From the NCBI GenBank assembly GCA_030156665.1, contig JASGMB010000032.1, positions 1 to 49,758 on the forward strand: a DNA stretch of 49,758 bases, written 5' to 3'. The notes beneath the pieces are model-generated. The model did no database searches, was not told the origin of the DNA, and was given only the letters and a program-made list of their open reading frames with translations. This stretch comes from Clostridiales bacterium. Its GTDB lineage: Bacteria > Bacillota > Clostridia > SK-Y3. A program made the position numbers and the translations under genes. Below are positions 26,728 to 36,074 of this stretch, in pieces (positions within the stretch are counted from its first letter, which is position 1; each line of letters opens with the position of its first letter).

Positions 26728-26867
26728 GCAATTAAGAATGAAGAATGAAAATTAAATTAATGCTAGAGAAAACATGAATTCGCTTGAAATAAATAGTTTA
26801 TTAATGGAATCTATGTAAAATGATACTTGTTTTAGCTGGTGAACTTCTAATTCTTAATTCTTAACTA
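26728..26867. repeat. Degenerate short-word repeats in the rpsJ-rplC gap
   Basis: AATTAAGAATGAAGAATG near 26730 is mirrored by AATTCTTAATTCTTAA near 26850 in the opposite sense, leaving a large loose hairpin in a gap of 198 bases that is normally short in this operon. Confidence 0.5.
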
Positions 26868-26921
26868 GAAATACGGTCATGTTCGTGATTGCGAACCAAT
26901 AACCATTTAGGAGGTGCTATA

Positions 26922-27551
26922 ATGAAAAAAGCAATTTTAGGTAAAAAAATCGGAATGACTCAGCTTTTTGATGAAGAAGGTAGAATTATTCCAGTAACTG
27001 TTATAGAAGCAGGCCCCTGTACAGTAGTTCAAAAGAAAACAGTTGAAAATGATGGATATAATGCGATACAGGTTGGATTTGCCGATATAAAAGAAAAGAA
27101 GGTTAACAAACCTTTAAAAGGACATTTTGAAAAATCAAAAGTTAATTTTAAGAAATACTTAAAAGAATTTAGATTAGATAATAGTGATGCACTGAACGTT
27201 GGAGACGAAATTAAGGTTGATGTTTTTGAACAAGGAGAAAAAGTAGATATAACCGGTATCAGTAAAGGTAAGGGATTTGCCGGTACCATCAAAAGATGGG
27301 GAGCGCACAGAGGACCAATGACACACGGTTCCCACTATCATAGAGGACCTGGATCTATGGGTGCGAATAGTGACCCTTCAAAAGTATTTAAGGGTAAAAA
27401 GTTACCTGGACATATGGGTGTAGATAAAGTCACTATTCAGAATCTTGATATTATAAAAGTAGATGCTGAAAAAAATATTCTTGTAGTGAAGGGTGCAGTA
27501 CCTGGACCTAAAGGTGGATTACTTGTTATTAAAAACTCTGTTAAAGCGTAA
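26922..27551 (+). CDS. rplC: 50S ribosomal protein L3
   Basis: 209 residues. Early assembly protein near the peptidyl-transferase entrance. Shows [13 protein letters not shown] at the N-terminus and the tip loop [17 protein letters not shown] near residue 130. ATG 26922 follows AGGAGGTGC; the longer frame from 26889 adds residues with no homology. Confidence 0.98.
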   Translation: MKKAILGKKIGMTQLFDEEGRIIPVTVIEAGPCTVVQKKTVENDGYNAIQVGFADIKEKKVNKPLKGHFEKSKVNFKKYLKEFRLDNSDALNVGDEIKVDVFEQGEKVDITGISKGKGFAGTIKRWGAHRGPMTHGSHYHRGPGSMGANSDPSKVFKGKKLPGHMGVDKVTIQNLDIIKVDAEKNILVVKGAVPGPKGGLLVIKNSVKA

Positions 27552-27580
27552 TAACAATTTGTAGGAAAGGAGGATGTATT

Positions 27581-28204
27581 ATGCCTAAAGTAGCTTTATA
27601 TGATATGAGCGGTAAGCAAGTTGGTGATATAGAGTTAAATGACGATATTTTTGGAGCAGAAGTTAATAAAACTGTTCTTCATCAAGTTGTAGTAAATTAT
27701 TTAGCGAATCAGAGACAAGGTACTCAAAGCACTAAGACCAGAGCAGAAGTTCGTGGTGGTGGTGCAAAGCCTTGGAGACAAAAAGGAACAGGAAGAGCAA
27801 GACAAGGTAGTATTAGATCTCCTCAATGGGTAAAAGGTGGTGTAGCTTTAGGGCCTAAGCCAAGAAGTTATAAATACTCCTTAAATAAAAAGGTAAAGAG
27901 ATTAGCACTAAAATCTGCTCTTAGTTCCAAAGTATTAGATAATGAAATTTTAGTATTAGATAGCTTGAAGTTAGAGAATATTAAAACTAAAGAAATGGTA
28001 AAAGTGTTAGATAATCTTAAAGTAGATTCAAAAGCGCTGATTGTACTTCCTGAAAAAGATGAGACTTTAATCAAGTCTACAAGAAATATCCCGGGGGTAA
28101 CAACTACGCTTGTAAACACATTAAATGTTTATGATATATTAAACCATGATAAATTTATTGTCACCAAAGATGCGGTTGAAAAGATTGAGGAGGTGTACGC
28201 ATAA
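27581..28204 (+). CDS. rplD: 50S ribosomal protein L4
   Basis: 207 residues, uL4, lining the exit tunnel; in some bacteria it represses its own operon. The extended loop carries [20 protein letters not shown] near residue 49. GAAAGGAGG precedes the ATG. The stop overlaps the rplW start (TAATG). Confidence 0.98.
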   Translation: MPKVALYDMSGKQVGDIELNDDIFGAEVNKTVLHQVVVNYLANQRQGTQSTKTRAEVRGGGAKPWRQKGTGRARQGSIRSPQWVKGGVALGPKPRSYKYSLNKKVKRLALKSALSSKVLDNEILVLDSLKLENIKTKEMVKVLDNLKVDSKALIVLPEKDETLIKSTRNIPGVTTTLVNTLNVYDILNHDKFIVTKDAVEKIEEVYA

Positions 28205-28497
28205 TGAGAGATGCACATGATATCATCATTAGACCTATTATTTCTGAGCAAAGTATGGAGCAAACAGCAGACAGAAAATACACCTTCGTTGTGGCGCTAG
28301 ATGCCAATAAAATTGAAATCAAAAAAGCAATTGAAGAGATATTTGGTGTAAAAGTAGAAAAAGTAACTACTTCAAGAGTATTAGGCAAGATTAAAAGAAT
28401 GGGAATGCATTCAGGGAAAAGACCTGATTGGAAAAAAGCGGTTGTGAAACTGACCGAAGACAGTAAGACAATAGAATTCTTTGAAGGAATGGCGTAA
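28204..28497 (+). CDS. rplW: 50S ribosomal protein L23
   Basis: 97 residues. Forms the docking site at the tunnel exit for trigger factor and SRP. IIRPIISEQSM at the start and MGMHSGKRPDWKKAVVKL at the end are typical. The start overlaps the rplD stop by one base and its GAGGAGG site is inside rplD, so translation is coupled. Coupling to rplB is broken by the repeat that follows. Confidence 0.97.
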   Translation: MRDAHDIIIRPIISEQSMEQTADRKYTFVVALDANKIEIKKAIEEIFGVKVEKVTTSRVLGKIKRMGMHSGKRPDWKKAVVKLTEDSKTIEFFEGMA

Positions 28498-28500
28498 ATA

Positions 28501-28680
28501 AATTGAGATTGAATTTTTACAAATGTAGTTATCGATGAAACTTGCGAAGTTTATATTAAGGAAATATTTAGTTTTAGACTTCGCTCATTATATCGATAAC
28601 GCACTTTAAAATAATAAATAAATGAAGGTAGTTATCGATGAAATTCGCGAAGCTTATATTAAGGAAATATTAAATTAAAG
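28501..28680 (+). repeat. ATCGATAAC-family repeat, copy 2 (tandem unit) inside the S10 operon
   Basis: Two partial units. GTTATCGAT at 28528-28536 and ATCGATAAC at 28592-28600 flank an inner GCGAAGT/ACTTCGC hairpin; a second GTTATCGAT is at 28631-28639. The block ATTAAGGAAATATT occurs in both units and, reversed, at 39690-39704. The second unit runs into the 5' end of rplB and supplies the AAGGA before its probable start. Confidence 0.85.
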
Positions 28681-29499
28681 TATAATCCTACTTCTCCGGC
28701 AAGAAGATTTATGACAGTTTCTACTTTTGAAGAGTTGTCAAAAGTAGAACCGGAAAAATCTTTGCTTGAACCGTTAAAAAAGAATGCCGGCAGAAACGCA
28801 TATGGTAGGATCACTGTACGCCATAGAGGTGGCGGAGTAAAAAGGAAATATAGAATCATTGATTTTAAAAGAGATAAAGATGGTATTCCAGCAAAAGTGT
28901 TAACCATTGAGTATGATCCAAATAGAACTGCAAATATTGCCCTTATCGAATATGAAGACGGCGAAAAAAGATATATTATTGCTCCGGTTGGATTGAAAGT
29001 AGGAGATACCATATTATCCGGAAAGGATGCAGACATCAAGACAGGTAATGCCATGCAATTGAGTGACATTCCTGTAGGTACATTAATTCACAACATTGAG
29101 TTAAAGCCTGGAAAGGGTGGACAGTTGGTAAGGTCTGCAGGAAATGCAGCACAATTGATGGCGAAAGAAGGAAATTATGCACAGGTTAGATTGCCTTCTG
29201 GAGAGGTTAGAATGATAAGATTAGACTGTAAGGCCACAATTGGTCAGGTAGGAAATCTTGAACATGAAAACATCTCAATTGGTAAAGCAGGAAGAAAAAG
29301 ACACATGGGTTGGAGACCTACTGTTCGTGGTGTTGTAATGAATCCGGTTGACCATCCGCACGGTGGTGGTGAAGGTAAGTCACCTGTCGGAATGCCAAGT
29401 CCTGTTACACCATGGGGTAAACCTACGCTTGGATACAAGACGAGAAAGAAGAAAAAGCAATCAGATAAATTCATTATCAAGAGAAGAAATCAGAAGTAA
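28669..29499 (+). CDS. rplB: 50S ribosomal protein L2, start region replaced by a repeat
   Basis: Essential uL2, needed for subunit joining and the peptidyl-transferase centre. Body is normal: [39 protein letters not shown] and [12 protein letters not shown]. The conserved N-terminal [10 protein letters not shown] is encoded at 28681-28710, upstream of the first in-frame ATG (28711). In-frame stop TAA at 28660 leaves only GGA AAT ATT AAA TTA AAG before it, with no ATG, GTG or TTG. I therefore propose ATT 28669, giving 276 residues (normal length) with AAGGA three bases upstream and a possible coupling from an 11-codon ORF (ATG 28638, stop 28671). If ATG 28711 is used, 14 residues including the conserved segment are lost. 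The AAGGA and ATT belong to the repeat. Confidence 0.85.
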   Translation: MKLKYNPTSPARRFMTVSTFEELSKVEPEKSLLEPLKKNAGRNAYGRITVRHRGGGVKRKYRIIDFKRDKDGIPAKVLTIEYDPNRTANIALIEYEDGEKRYIIAPVGLKVGDTILSGKDADIKTGNAMQLSDIPVGTLIHNIELKPGKGGQLVRSAGNAAQLMAKEGNYAQVRLPSGEVRMIRLDCKATIGQVGNLEHENISIGKAGRKRHMGWRPTVRGVVMNPVDHPHGGGEGKSPVGMPSPVTPWGKPTLGYKTRKKKKQSDKFIIKRRNQK

Positions 29500-29605
29500 G
29501 TTAGTGAGTTGTGCTTAATAAGAGCCTACAAATCACTATATATGCAATACTCCAAAATAGAACTATAATTCAGGATGGAGAAAGAGAAAAGGCAGGTAGA
29601 AGTAT

Positions 29606-29637
29606 TCTGCATTCTGCATTCTGGATTCTGCATTAAT
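29606..29637 (+). repeat. ATTCTGC tandem repeat upstream of rpsS
   Basis: Four near-tandem copies of a 7-8 base word (ATTCTGC, once ATTCTGG) in the 159-base rplB-rpsS gap. Confidence 0.65.
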
Positions 29638-29658
29638 ATGTGGAAGGAGGCAATGAGA

Positions 29659-29937
29659 TTGGGTAGATCATTAAAAAAGGGACCTTATGTTCATGAAAAG
29701 CTCTTAAAGAGAATACAAGAAATGAATAAAACTGGTGAGAAAAAGGTTTTAAAGACCTGGTCCAGAAGTTCTACAATATTCCCTGATATGGTTGGACATA
29801 CAATTGCAGTACATGATGGTAGAAAGCATGTTCCGGTATATATTACAGAAGATATGGTTGGGCATAAGTTGGGAGAATTTGCTCCAACTAGAACCTTTAA
29901 AGGCCATGCTGGAGAAAAAACTTCAGGTGTCAGATAA
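29659..29937 (+). CDS. rpsS: 30S ribosomal protein S19
   Basis: 92 residues, 30S head, contacts S13 and the A-site finger. [18 protein letters not shown] at the N-terminus. TTG 29659 was chosen: it gives the standard MGRSLKK and is eight bases after GGAAGGAGG, while ATG 29653 is only two bases from it. Confidence 0.96.
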   Translation: MGRSLKKGPYVHEKLLKRIQEMNKTGEKKVLKTWSRSSTIFPDMVGHTIAVHDGRKHVPVYITEDMVGHKLGEFAPTRTFKGHAGEKTSGVR

Positions 29938-29989
29938 TGAATAGTTGACAGTGAGCAGTGAACTGTAAACTATATGGAAGGAGGAGTTA

Positions 29990-30328
29990 ATGGTGGAAGC
30001 TAGAGCAACACTTAGATATGCACGTATATCACCAAGAAAAGCTAAGATTGTAATAGATTTAATTCGAAATAAACCTGTAGGAGTTGCATTAGGAATCTTA
30101 AAACATACTCCAAAAGCAGCGTCTGCGATACTGGATAAACTCTTAAAATCTGCAATCGCAAATGCAGAGAATAATCATGAGATGGATGTTGAGAATTTAT
30201 ATATCGCTGAAGCTTATGCGAACCCAGGGCCAACGTTAAAGAGAATTATGCCAAGAGCACAGGGAAGAGCATATAGGATCAGAAAACGCACAAGCCATAT
30301 TACATTAGTTTTAAAGGAAAAGGAGTAA
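29990..30328 (+). CDS. rplV: 50S ribosomal protein L22
   Basis: 112 residues. Its long beta-hairpin reaches the exit-tunnel constriction. [18 protein letters not shown] near the start and the hairpin segment [15 protein letters not shown] near residue 80 are clear. Either ATG 29990 or GTG 29993 can start; GGAAGGAGG fits the ATG. A short GACAGTGAGCAGTGAACTG run lies in the gap before it. Confidence 0.97.
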   Translation: MVEARATLRYARISPRKAKIVIDLIRNKPVGVALGILKHTPKAASAILDKLLKSAIANAENNHEMDVENLYIAEAYANPGPTLKRIMPRAQGRAYRIRKRTSHITLVLKEKE

Positions 30329-30347
30329 TCGAAAAGGAGGTTAGATA

Positions 30348-31013
30348 ATGGGTCAAAAGGTAAATCCCCATGGATTAAGAGTTGGTATTATCAAAGACTG
30401 GGATTCAAAATGGTACGCCAATGACAATGCTTTTGCTGATAGCTTAGTGGAAGACTTTAAGATAAGAAAGTTCATTAAAAATAATTTGTTTATTGCTGGC
30501 ATTTCAAAAGTTGAAATTGAAAGAGCTGCAAATAGGGTTAAAATTAATATTCATGCTGCTAAACCGGGAATTATTATTGGAAGAGGCGGCGCTGAAATTG
30601 ACAAACTTAAACAACAGTTAGAAAATTTAACTGGTAAAAAAGTAGCTATCAACATTATTGAAGTGAAAGTGCCCGAATTAGACGCACAACTTGTTGCTGA
30701 AAATATTGCAGCACAATTGGAAAGAAGAATTTCATTTAGAAGAGCTATGAAACAAGCAATGGGTAGAGCAATGAAATTAGGCGCAAAAGGCATTAAGACG
30801 TCTGTTGCAGGTCGTTTAGGCGGTGCTGAAATCGCAAGAACAGAACATTATCATGAAGGCACTATTCCTTTACAGACTTTAAGAGCAGATATTGACTATG
30901 GTTTTTGGGAAGCAGATACCACTTACGGTAAATTAGGCGTAAAAGTCTGGATATATAAAGGGGAGGTCCTTCCTGAAAGTACAAAAGTTCAAAATGAGGA
31001 AGGAGGAAAGTAA
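30348..31013 (+). CDS. rpsC: 30S ribosomal protein S3
   Basis: 221 residues, at the mRNA entry of the 30S subunit and part of its helicase. KH domain motif [14 protein letters not shown] near residue 71 and the C-terminal [17 protein letters not shown]. Twenty bases after rplV, with AAAAGGAGG. Confidence 0.98.
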   Translation: MGQKVNPHGLRVGIIKDWDSKWYANDNAFADSLVEDFKIRKFIKNNLFIAGISKVEIERAANRVKINIHAAKPGIIIGRGGAEIDKLKQQLENLTGKKVAINIIEVKVPELDAQLVAENIAAQLERRISFRRAMKQAMGRAMKLGAKGIKTSVAGRLGGAEIARTEHYHEGTIPLQTLRADIDYGFWEADTTYGKLGVKVWIYKGEVLPESTKVQNEEGGK

Positions 31014-31015
31014 TC

Positions 31016-31456
31016 ATGTTAATGCCTAAAAGAGTAAAACATCGTAGAGTAATGAGAGGTCGAATGACTGGTAGAGCTACTAGGGGTAACAAAGTCACTT
31101 ATGGTGATTTTGGACTACAAGCGTTAGAACCAGCTTGGATTACCAGCAATCAAATAGAAGCTGCCAGAATAGCCATGACCCGATATATAAAAAGAGGCGG
31201 TAAAGTTTGGATTAAAATATTTCCTGATAAGCCGATTACTGAAAAGCCTGCCGAAACTCGTATGGGTAGTGGTAAAGGGTCCCCAGAGTATTGGGTGGCT
31301 GTTGTTAAACCGGGAAGAATCATGTTTGAGATAGGCGGGGTTTCAGAAGAAGTAGCTAGAGAAGCAATGCGATTAGCGATGCACAAACTGCCTATTAAAT
31401 GTAAGTTTGTTGTTCGTGAGAAGGAAGAAATGGGTGGTGAAGATGATGAAAGCTAA
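31016..31456 (+). CDS. rplP: 50S ribosomal protein L16
   Basis: 146 residues, at the A-site side of the peptidyl-transferase centre. [20 protein letters not shown] is standard, as is the [20 protein letters not shown] loop near residue 81, the Arg-rich part touching the A-site tRNA. Starts two bases after the rpsC stop and its end overlaps rpmC. Confidence 0.98.
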   Translation: MLMPKRVKHRRVMRGRMTGRATRGNKVTYGDFGLQALEPAWITSNQIEAARIAMTRYIKRGGKVWIKIFPDKPITEKPAETRMGSGKGSPEYWVAVVKPGRIMFEIGGVSEEVAREAMRLAMHKLPIKCKFVVREKEEMGGEDDES

Positions 31457-31646
31457 AGAGGTGCGCGATTTAACATCAGCCGAATTACAACAAAAATTAT
31501 CTGATTTGAAGGCTGAATTGTTTAACTTGAGATTTCAACACGCAACAAATCAGCTGGAAAATCCCATGAGAATTAAAGAAGTTAAGAAAACCATTGCTAG
31601 AATTAAAACCATCCTTCGTGAGAGAGAACTGAAGGAATCTGTTTAA
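31446..31646 (+). CDS. rpmC: 50S ribosomal protein L29
   Basis: 66 residues, two-helix protein beside L23 at the tunnel exit. [17 protein letters not shown] and the [11 protein letters not shown] end are typical. ATG 31446 overlaps rplP by 11 bases; ATG 31443 is equally in frame but closer to the GGGTGG site. Confidence 0.95.
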   Translation: MKAKEVRDLTSAELQQKLSDLKAELFNLRFQHATNQLENPMRIKEVKKTIARIKTILRERELKESV

Positions 31647-31671
31647 CATGGCTTGAAAGGAGGGAGCTTCT

Positions 31672-31929
31672 GTGAGCGAAAGAGGCAACAGAAAGGTAAG
31701 AATCGGTAGAGTAATAAGTGATAAGATGGATAAAACAATTGTTGTTGCTATTGAAGGTAGTGTAAAACACCCGCTTTACGGTAAAGTTGTTAAGAGAACT
31801 TATAAGCTTAAAGCACATGATGAAAATAATGAATGTGCAATTGGAGATAGAGTGAAAGTAATGGAAACAAGACCGTTAAGTAAAGATAAGAGATGGAGAT
31901 TGGTTGAAATCGTTGAAAAAGCTAAATAA
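31672..31929 (+). CDS. rpsQ: 30S ribosomal protein S17
   Basis: 85 residues, primary 16S rRNA binder. [19 protein letters not shown] and [18 protein letters not shown] are the conserved ends. GTG start after GAAAGGAGGG. Confidence 0.97.
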   Translation: MSERGNRKVRIGRVISDKMDKTIVVAIEGSVKHPLYGKVVKRTYKLKAHDENNECAIGDRVKVMETRPLSKDKRWRLVEIVEKAK

Positions 31930-31956
31930 TTTCTAGTTGGAAAGGAGGCTATACTA

Positions 31957-32325
31957 ATGATTCAACAGCAAACACTTTTAAAGGTAGCTGATAACACTGG
32001 TGCAAAAGAACTTATGTGTATAAGAGTGTTAGGCGGCTCAAAGAGAAGATATGCTAATATTGGTGACGTAATCATTGCTAGCGTTAAGAAAGCAACACCC
32101 GGTGGAGTTGTTAAAAAAGGTGATGTTGTCAAGGCTGTTGTCGTTAGATCAGTAAAAGGTTTAAGAAGACCTGACGGTTCATATATAAGATTTGATGAAA
32201 ATGCAGCAGTAATTATAAGAGATGATAAAAATCCAAGAGGTACTCGTATTTTCGGTCCGGTTGCAAGGGAATTAAGAGACCGTGATTTTATGAAAATATT
32301 ATCATTAGCTCCGGAATCACTGTAG
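31957..32325 (+). CDS. rplN: 50S ribosomal protein L14
   Basis: 122 residues. At the subunit interface (bridges B5/B8) and the RsfS silencing site. [19 protein letters not shown] and [14 protein letters not shown] are diagnostic. Starts the spc part of the operon; GGAAAGGAGG precedes. Confidence 0.98.
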   Translation: MIQQQTLLKVADNTGAKELMCIRVLGGSKRRYANIGDVIIASVKKATPGGVVKKGDVVKAVVVRSVKGLRRPDGSYIRFDENAAVIIRDDKNPRGTRIFGPVARELRDRDFMKILSLAPESL

Positions 32326-32342
32326 TTAAGGAGGTGGCACAA

Positions 32343-32672
32343 TTGGCGATGCATAAAGTACATGTAAAAAAAGGTGATACAGTCTTAGTTCTTTCCGGTA
32401 AGGATAAAGGTAAAAAAGGGAAAGTATTGACTGTTTATCCTAAAGAGGGCAAAATTATTGTCGAAGGTGTAAATATGGTAACCAAGCATACAAAGCCTAG
32501 AAGACAAGGCCAGACTGGTGGAATTATTCATCAGGAAGCACCTATATATGCAGCAAAAGTCATGCACGTATGTAATAAATGTGAAAAAGCTACCCGTGTT
32601 GCAAGAAAATTATTGGATAACGGTGAGAAAGTAAGATATTGCAAACATTGCGGCGAAGTATTTAATGACTAA
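32343..32672 (+). CDS. rplX: 50S ribosomal protein L24
   Basis: 109 residues, assembly initiator with an N-terminal KOW fold ([20 protein letters not shown]). The C-terminal part keeps four cysteines, CNKC and CKHC. TTG 32343 was chosen as it gives MAMHKVHV and is eight bases after AAGGAGG. Confidence 0.95.
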   Translation: MAMHKVHVKKGDTVLVLSGKDKGKKGKVLTVYPKEGKIIVEGVNMVTKHTKPRRQGQTGGIIHQEAPIYAAKVMHVCNKCEKATRVARKLLDNGEKVRYCKHCGEVFND

Positions 32673-32699
32673 GCTTTTTCTTGAAAGGAGGTAAATTCA

Positions 32700-33242
32700 A
32701 TGGCAAGATTAAAAGATAAATATTTAAATGAAGTAGCACCTGCGCTTATGCAAAAGTTTAATTATAAAAGCCCTATGGAAATTCCAAAATTAGAAAAAAT
32801 TGTTATAAATATGGGCGTAGGGGAAGCAAAAGACAATCCAAAAGCATTGGATGCTGCGGTAAGTGAGTTAGCAGCAATCACAGGACAAAAACCTGCCATC
32901 ACTAAAGCAAAAAAATCAGTTGCATCCTTTAAAGTAAGAGAGGGAATGAATATCGGTTGTAAGGTGACTTTGAGAAACAACAAAATGTATGAGTTCCTTG
33001 ATAGATTATTTAATGTAGCTTTACCAAGAGTAAGAGACTTCAGAGGGATTAATCCTAATTCTTTTGATGGAAGAGGAAATTATGCATTGGGAATTAAAGA
33101 ACAGTTAATATTCCCTGAAATTGAATATGATAAAATCGATAAAGTAAGAGGAATGGACATTATTTTTGTAACTACAGCAAAAACTGATGAAGAGGCAAGA
33201 GAACTGCTTGCACTTATGGGTGCACCATTTCAGCGCAGCTGA
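32700..33242 (+). CDS. rplE: 50S ribosomal protein L5
   Basis: 180 residues, binds 5S rRNA and contacts P-site t[22 protein letters not shown] near residue 23, the [19 protein letters not shown] loop and the end MGAPFQRS are characteristic. Confidence 0.98.
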   Translation: MARLKDKYLNEVAPALMQKFNYKSPMEIPKLEKIVINMGVGEAKDNPKALDAAVSELAAITGQKPAITKAKKSVASFKVREGMNIGCKVTLRNNKMYEFLDRLFNVALPRVRDFRGINPNSFDGRGNYALGIKEQLIFPEIEYDKIDKVRGMDIIFVTTAKTDEEARELLALMGAPFQRS

Positions 33243-33256
33243 GAGGAGGGAAATGT

Positions 33257-33442
33257 GTGGCAAAAAAAGCAATGATACTAAAACAACAAAGAAAGCCTAA
33301 GTATAGCACAAGGGCTTATAATAGATGTAGAATATGCGGAAGACCTCATGCATATCTTAGAAAATTTGGCGTATGCCGTATTTGCTTTAGAGAATTAGCC
33401 TATAAGGGGCAAATTCCTGGCGTTAAAAAGGCTAGTTGGTAA
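33257..33442 (+). CDS. rpsZ: 30S ribosomal protein S14, zinc-binding type Z
   Basis: 61 residues, the short zinc-ribbon form: [20 protein letters not shown] holds the two CxxC pairs. Ends in the usual KKASW. GTG start six bases after GAGGAGGG. A zinc-independent paralogue could exist elsewhere but not in this window. Confidence 0.97.
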   Translation: MAKKAMILKQQRKPKYSTRAYNRCRICGRPHAYLRKFGVCRICFRELAYKGQIPGVKKASW

Positions 33443-33471
33443 AAGGGAGACTATGGAAGGAGGTAGGACAA

Positions 33472-33870
33472 ATGCAGATAACCGATCCAATTGCAGATAT
33501 GTTAACCCGTATCAGAAATGCAAATTCTGCTAAACATCAGTCTGTTGATATTCCAGCTTCTAATTTGAAGAAGGCGATCGCAGATATATTGGTTAAAGAA
33601 GGATATATTAAGAATTATGAATTAATTGATGATGGTAAACAAGGTGTAATTAAAATAAATCTTAAATATGGAGCGAATAAAGAAAAAATCATATCTGGGC
33701 TTAAAAGAATCAGTAAGCCTGGTTTGAGAGTTTTTGCTGGCAAGGATGAACTTCCTAAAGTACTTGGTGGATTAGGTATAGCGATTATATCCACTTCAAA
33801 AGGCGTATTAACGGATAAGGAAGCTAGGAAGCAAGGCGTAGGTGGCGAAGTACTGGCATTTATCTGGTAA
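33472..33870 (+). CDS. rpsH: 30S ribosomal protein S8
   Basis: 132 residues, central-domain assembly protein; in E. coli it represses the spc operon. [17 protein letters not shown] and the end [11 protein letters not shown] are typical. ATG 33472 follows GGAAGGAGGT; the longer frame from 33436 covers the end of rpsZ and is not homologous. Confidence 0.97.
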   Translation: MQITDPIADMLTRIRNANSAKHQSVDIPASNLKKAIADILVKEGYIKNYELIDDGKQGVIKINLKYGANKEKIISGLKRISKPGLRVFAGKDELPKVLGGLGIAIISTSKGVLTDKEARKQGVGGEVLAFIW

Positions 33871-33976
33871 TACCTTTTATGTGATATAATAGGTTTAAGT
33901 TAGAGTCTCCATTTGTGAGATAAAAGCTCCTTTTAGAGGTTAAGATGTTTTGATGATGTTTAAGGAGGTGTGAAAA

Positions 33977-34519
33977 GTGTCAAGAATAGGAAGATTACCG
34001 ATTGCCATACCAAACGGTGTAGATGTAAAAGTAGAAGGCAATAATGTTGTTACAGTGAAAGGACCTAAAGGAACACTTAAAAGACAATTGCATAGAGATA
34101 TGATTATTAAAATTGAAGATGGAAATGTGGTTGTACAAAGACCATCCGAAATAAAGATGCATAAAGCTTTACACGGCTTGACAAGGACACTAATCGCTAA
34201 TATGGTGGAAGGTGTTACAAATGGATTCCAAAAGGCTTTAGATATCAACGGTGTGGGTTACAGAGCACAGAAACAAGGAAAAAAATTAGTTTTATCCCTA
34301 GGATACTCACATCCGGTTGAAATGGAAGAGCCTGAAGGGATTACTGTAGAAGTTCCTGCACCAAACAAAATCATTGTAAAGGGTGCGGATAAACAAGCAG
34401 TCGGAGAATTTGCCGCAAAGATTAGAACTAAGAGAGAACCGGAACCATATAAAGGTAAAGGTATTAAATATGAAACTGAAGTAATCAGACGTAAGGAAGG
34501 TAAGACCGGTAAGAAGTAG
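33977..34519 (+). CDS. rplF: 50S ribosomal protein L6
   Basis: 180 residues, near the sarcin-ricin loop. [18 protein letters not shown] at the start and [20 protein letters not shown] at the end. GTG start with AAGGAGGTG. The 106-base gap before it holds nothing I recognise. Confidence 0.98.
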   Translation: MSRIGRLPIAIPNGVDVKVEGNNVVTVKGPKGTLKRQLHRDMIIKIEDGNVVVQRPSEIKMHKALHGLTRTLIANMVEGVTNGFQKALDINGVGYRAQKQGKKLVLSLGYSHPVEMEEPEGITVEVPAPNKIIVKGADKQAVGEFAAKIRTKREPEPYKGKGIKYETEVIRRKEGKTGKK

Positions 34520-34536
34520 GAAAGGAGTGATTAGGA

Positions 34537-34902
34537 GTGATTAGAAAGCCAAACAGCAACAAAGCAAGGCTTAAACGTCATAGAAGAGTACGTAAGAATG
34601 TTTTTGGAACCGCCGAGCGTCCAAGATTAAATGTATATAGAAGCCTTAAAAATATATATGCACAAATTATAGACGATGAAGCTGGAAAAACTTTGGTTGC
34701 TACATCTACATTAGATGAAGCTTTAAAAGACTTAACATACGGTGGAAACAAAGAGGCAGCAAGAGAAGTTGGTAAGTTAATTGCAAAAAAAGCATTAGAA
34801 CAAGGCATTAAAAAAGTTGTTTTTGATAGAGGTGGATACCTATATCACGGACGAGTAGCAGAACTGGCTGAAGGGGCCAGAGAAGGTGGATTAGAATTCT
34901 AG
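34537..34902 (+). CDS. rplR: 50S ribosomal protein L18
   Basis: 121 residues, brings 5S rRNA into the 50S subunit. [20 protein letters not shown] and [20 protein letters not shown] are conserved. GTG start; the upstream word GGAGTGATTA is duplicated in tandem, giving two purine-rich sites in front of the real start. Confidence 0.97.
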   Translation: MIRKPNSNKARLKRHRRVRKNVFGTAERPRLNVYRSLKNIYAQIIDDEAGKTLVATSTLDEALKDLTYGGNKEAAREVGKLIAKKALEQGIKKVVFDRGGYLYHGRVAELAEGAREGGLEF

Positions 34903-34917
34903 AAAAGGAGGGACATT

Positions 34918-35421
34918 ATGGCACAACGCATAGACGCAAGCACTTTGGATTTAAAAGAAAAAGTTGTTAACATTAGTCGTGTAGCGAAAGTAGTTAAGGG
35001 TGGTAGAACCTTTAGATTTAGCGCATTGGTAGTAGTAGGAGATGAAAATGGTCACGTAGGATGCGGAATGGGTAAAGCTGCAGAGATTCCAGACGCAATT
35101 AGAAAAGGAATCGAAGATGCTAAAAAACATCTTATCAATGTACCATTAGTAAATACAACAATACCCCATGAAATTATCGGTAGATTTGGAGCAGGTGAAG
35201 TTCTATTAAAACCTGCTGGCCCTGGTACCGGAGTTATTGCCGGTGGACCTATCAGAGCGGTATTAGAACTAGCTGGTATTAGAGATATCAGAACAAAATC
35301 TTTAGGTTCCAATAACCCAAGGAACATGGTGAATGCGACTATCAACGGACTAGAAAACCTTAAGAGAGCTGAAGAAGTTGCTAAGCTTAGAGGCAAGACC
35401 GTTGAGGAATTGTTAGGTTAG
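34918..35421 (+). CDS. rpsE: 30S ribosomal protein S5
   Basis: 167 residues, decoding-accuracy and mRNA-helicase protein. Shows [40 protein letters not shown] and [16 protein letters not shown]. Spectinomycin-loop residues look ordinary. Confidence 0.98.
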   Translation: MAQRIDASTLDLKEKVVNISRVAKVVKGGRTFRFSALVVVGDENGHVGCGMGKAAEIPDAIRKGIEDAKKHLINVPLVNTTIPHEIIGRFGAGEVLLKPAGPGTGVIAGGPIRAVLELAGIRDIRTKSLGSNNPRNMVNATINGLENLKRAEEVAKLRGKTVEELLG

Positions 35422-35433
35422 GAGGGAACTTAA

Positions 35434-35613
35434 TTGGCTAAACTCAAAATAACATTAAAGAAAAGCACAATTGGTTGTAAAGATGATCAAATCGCAACTG
35501 TAAAAGCACTTGGTCTTAAAAAAATCAGAGATGTTGTAGAACATGAAGATACCCCGCAAATAAGAGGTATGGTGAATAAAGTATCACATTTGGTAGATGT
35601 AAAAGAAGTATAA
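35434..35613 (+). CDS. rpmD: 50S ribosomal protein L30
   Basis: 59 codons from TTG 35434 (after GGAGGGAAC) to TAA 35611. The product begins [19 protein letters not shown] and includes [20 protein letters not shown], the usual L30 core. Expected position between rpsE and rplO. Confidence 0.95.
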   Translation: MAKLKITLKKSTIGCKDDQIATVKALGLKKIRDVVEHEDTPQIRGMVNKVSHLVDVKEV

Positions 35614-35632
35614 TTAGAGGGAGGTGTAACAG

Positions 35633-36073
35633 ATGAAATTATTTGAGTTACAGCCTGCGCCAGGCTCAAAAACCGAACCTAAAAGAAAAGGAAGAGGTCA
35701 CGGGACAGGAAACGGTAAGACTGCCGGAAGAGGCCATAAAGGTCAAAAAGCTCGTTCCGGTGGTGGCGTAAGACCCGGCTTTGAAGGTGGACAAATGCCG
35801 TTACACAGACGTCTTCCAAAAAGAGGATTTACAAACATATTTGCAAAGCAGTATGTAGAGGTAAATGTTTCTGACTTAAATAAATTTGAAGACGGCACTG
35901 AAGTAACTCCTGAAGTATTAAAGGAAGCTGGAGTAATCAGTAAGATTAAAGATGGTATAGTAGTTCTTGGTAGAGGAGAACTAACTAAAAAACTTACTGT
36001 AAAAGCAAGCAGATTCAGCAAATCAGCTGAAGAAAAAATTAAATCAGCAGGAGGAAAGGTTGAGGTGATGTAA
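35633..36073 (+). CDS. rplO: 50S ribosomal protein L15
   Basis: 146 residues. The basic N-terminal extension has [20 protein letters not shown], followed by [18 protein letters not shown]. Late assembly protein. Ends one base before secY. Confidence 0.98.
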   Translation: MKLFELQPAPGSKTEPKRKGRGHGTGNGKTAGRGHKGQKARSGGGVRPGFEGGQMPLHRRLPKRGFTNIFAKQYVEVNVSDLNKFEDGTEVTPEVLKEAGVISKIKDGIVVLGRGELTKKLTVKASRFSKSAEEKIKSAGGKVEVM

Positions 36074-36074
36074 A

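Noticed and set aside
28535-28610. Short frames inside the repeat before rplB (for example MKLAKFILRKY)
   Set aside because: They arise from repeat sequence and lack proper ribosome binding sites; kept only as a possible coupling peptide in the rplB finding.
34526-34540. Second start for rplR from the duplicated GGAGTGATTA word
   Set aside because: The upstream GTG is 11 bases away and out of frame.
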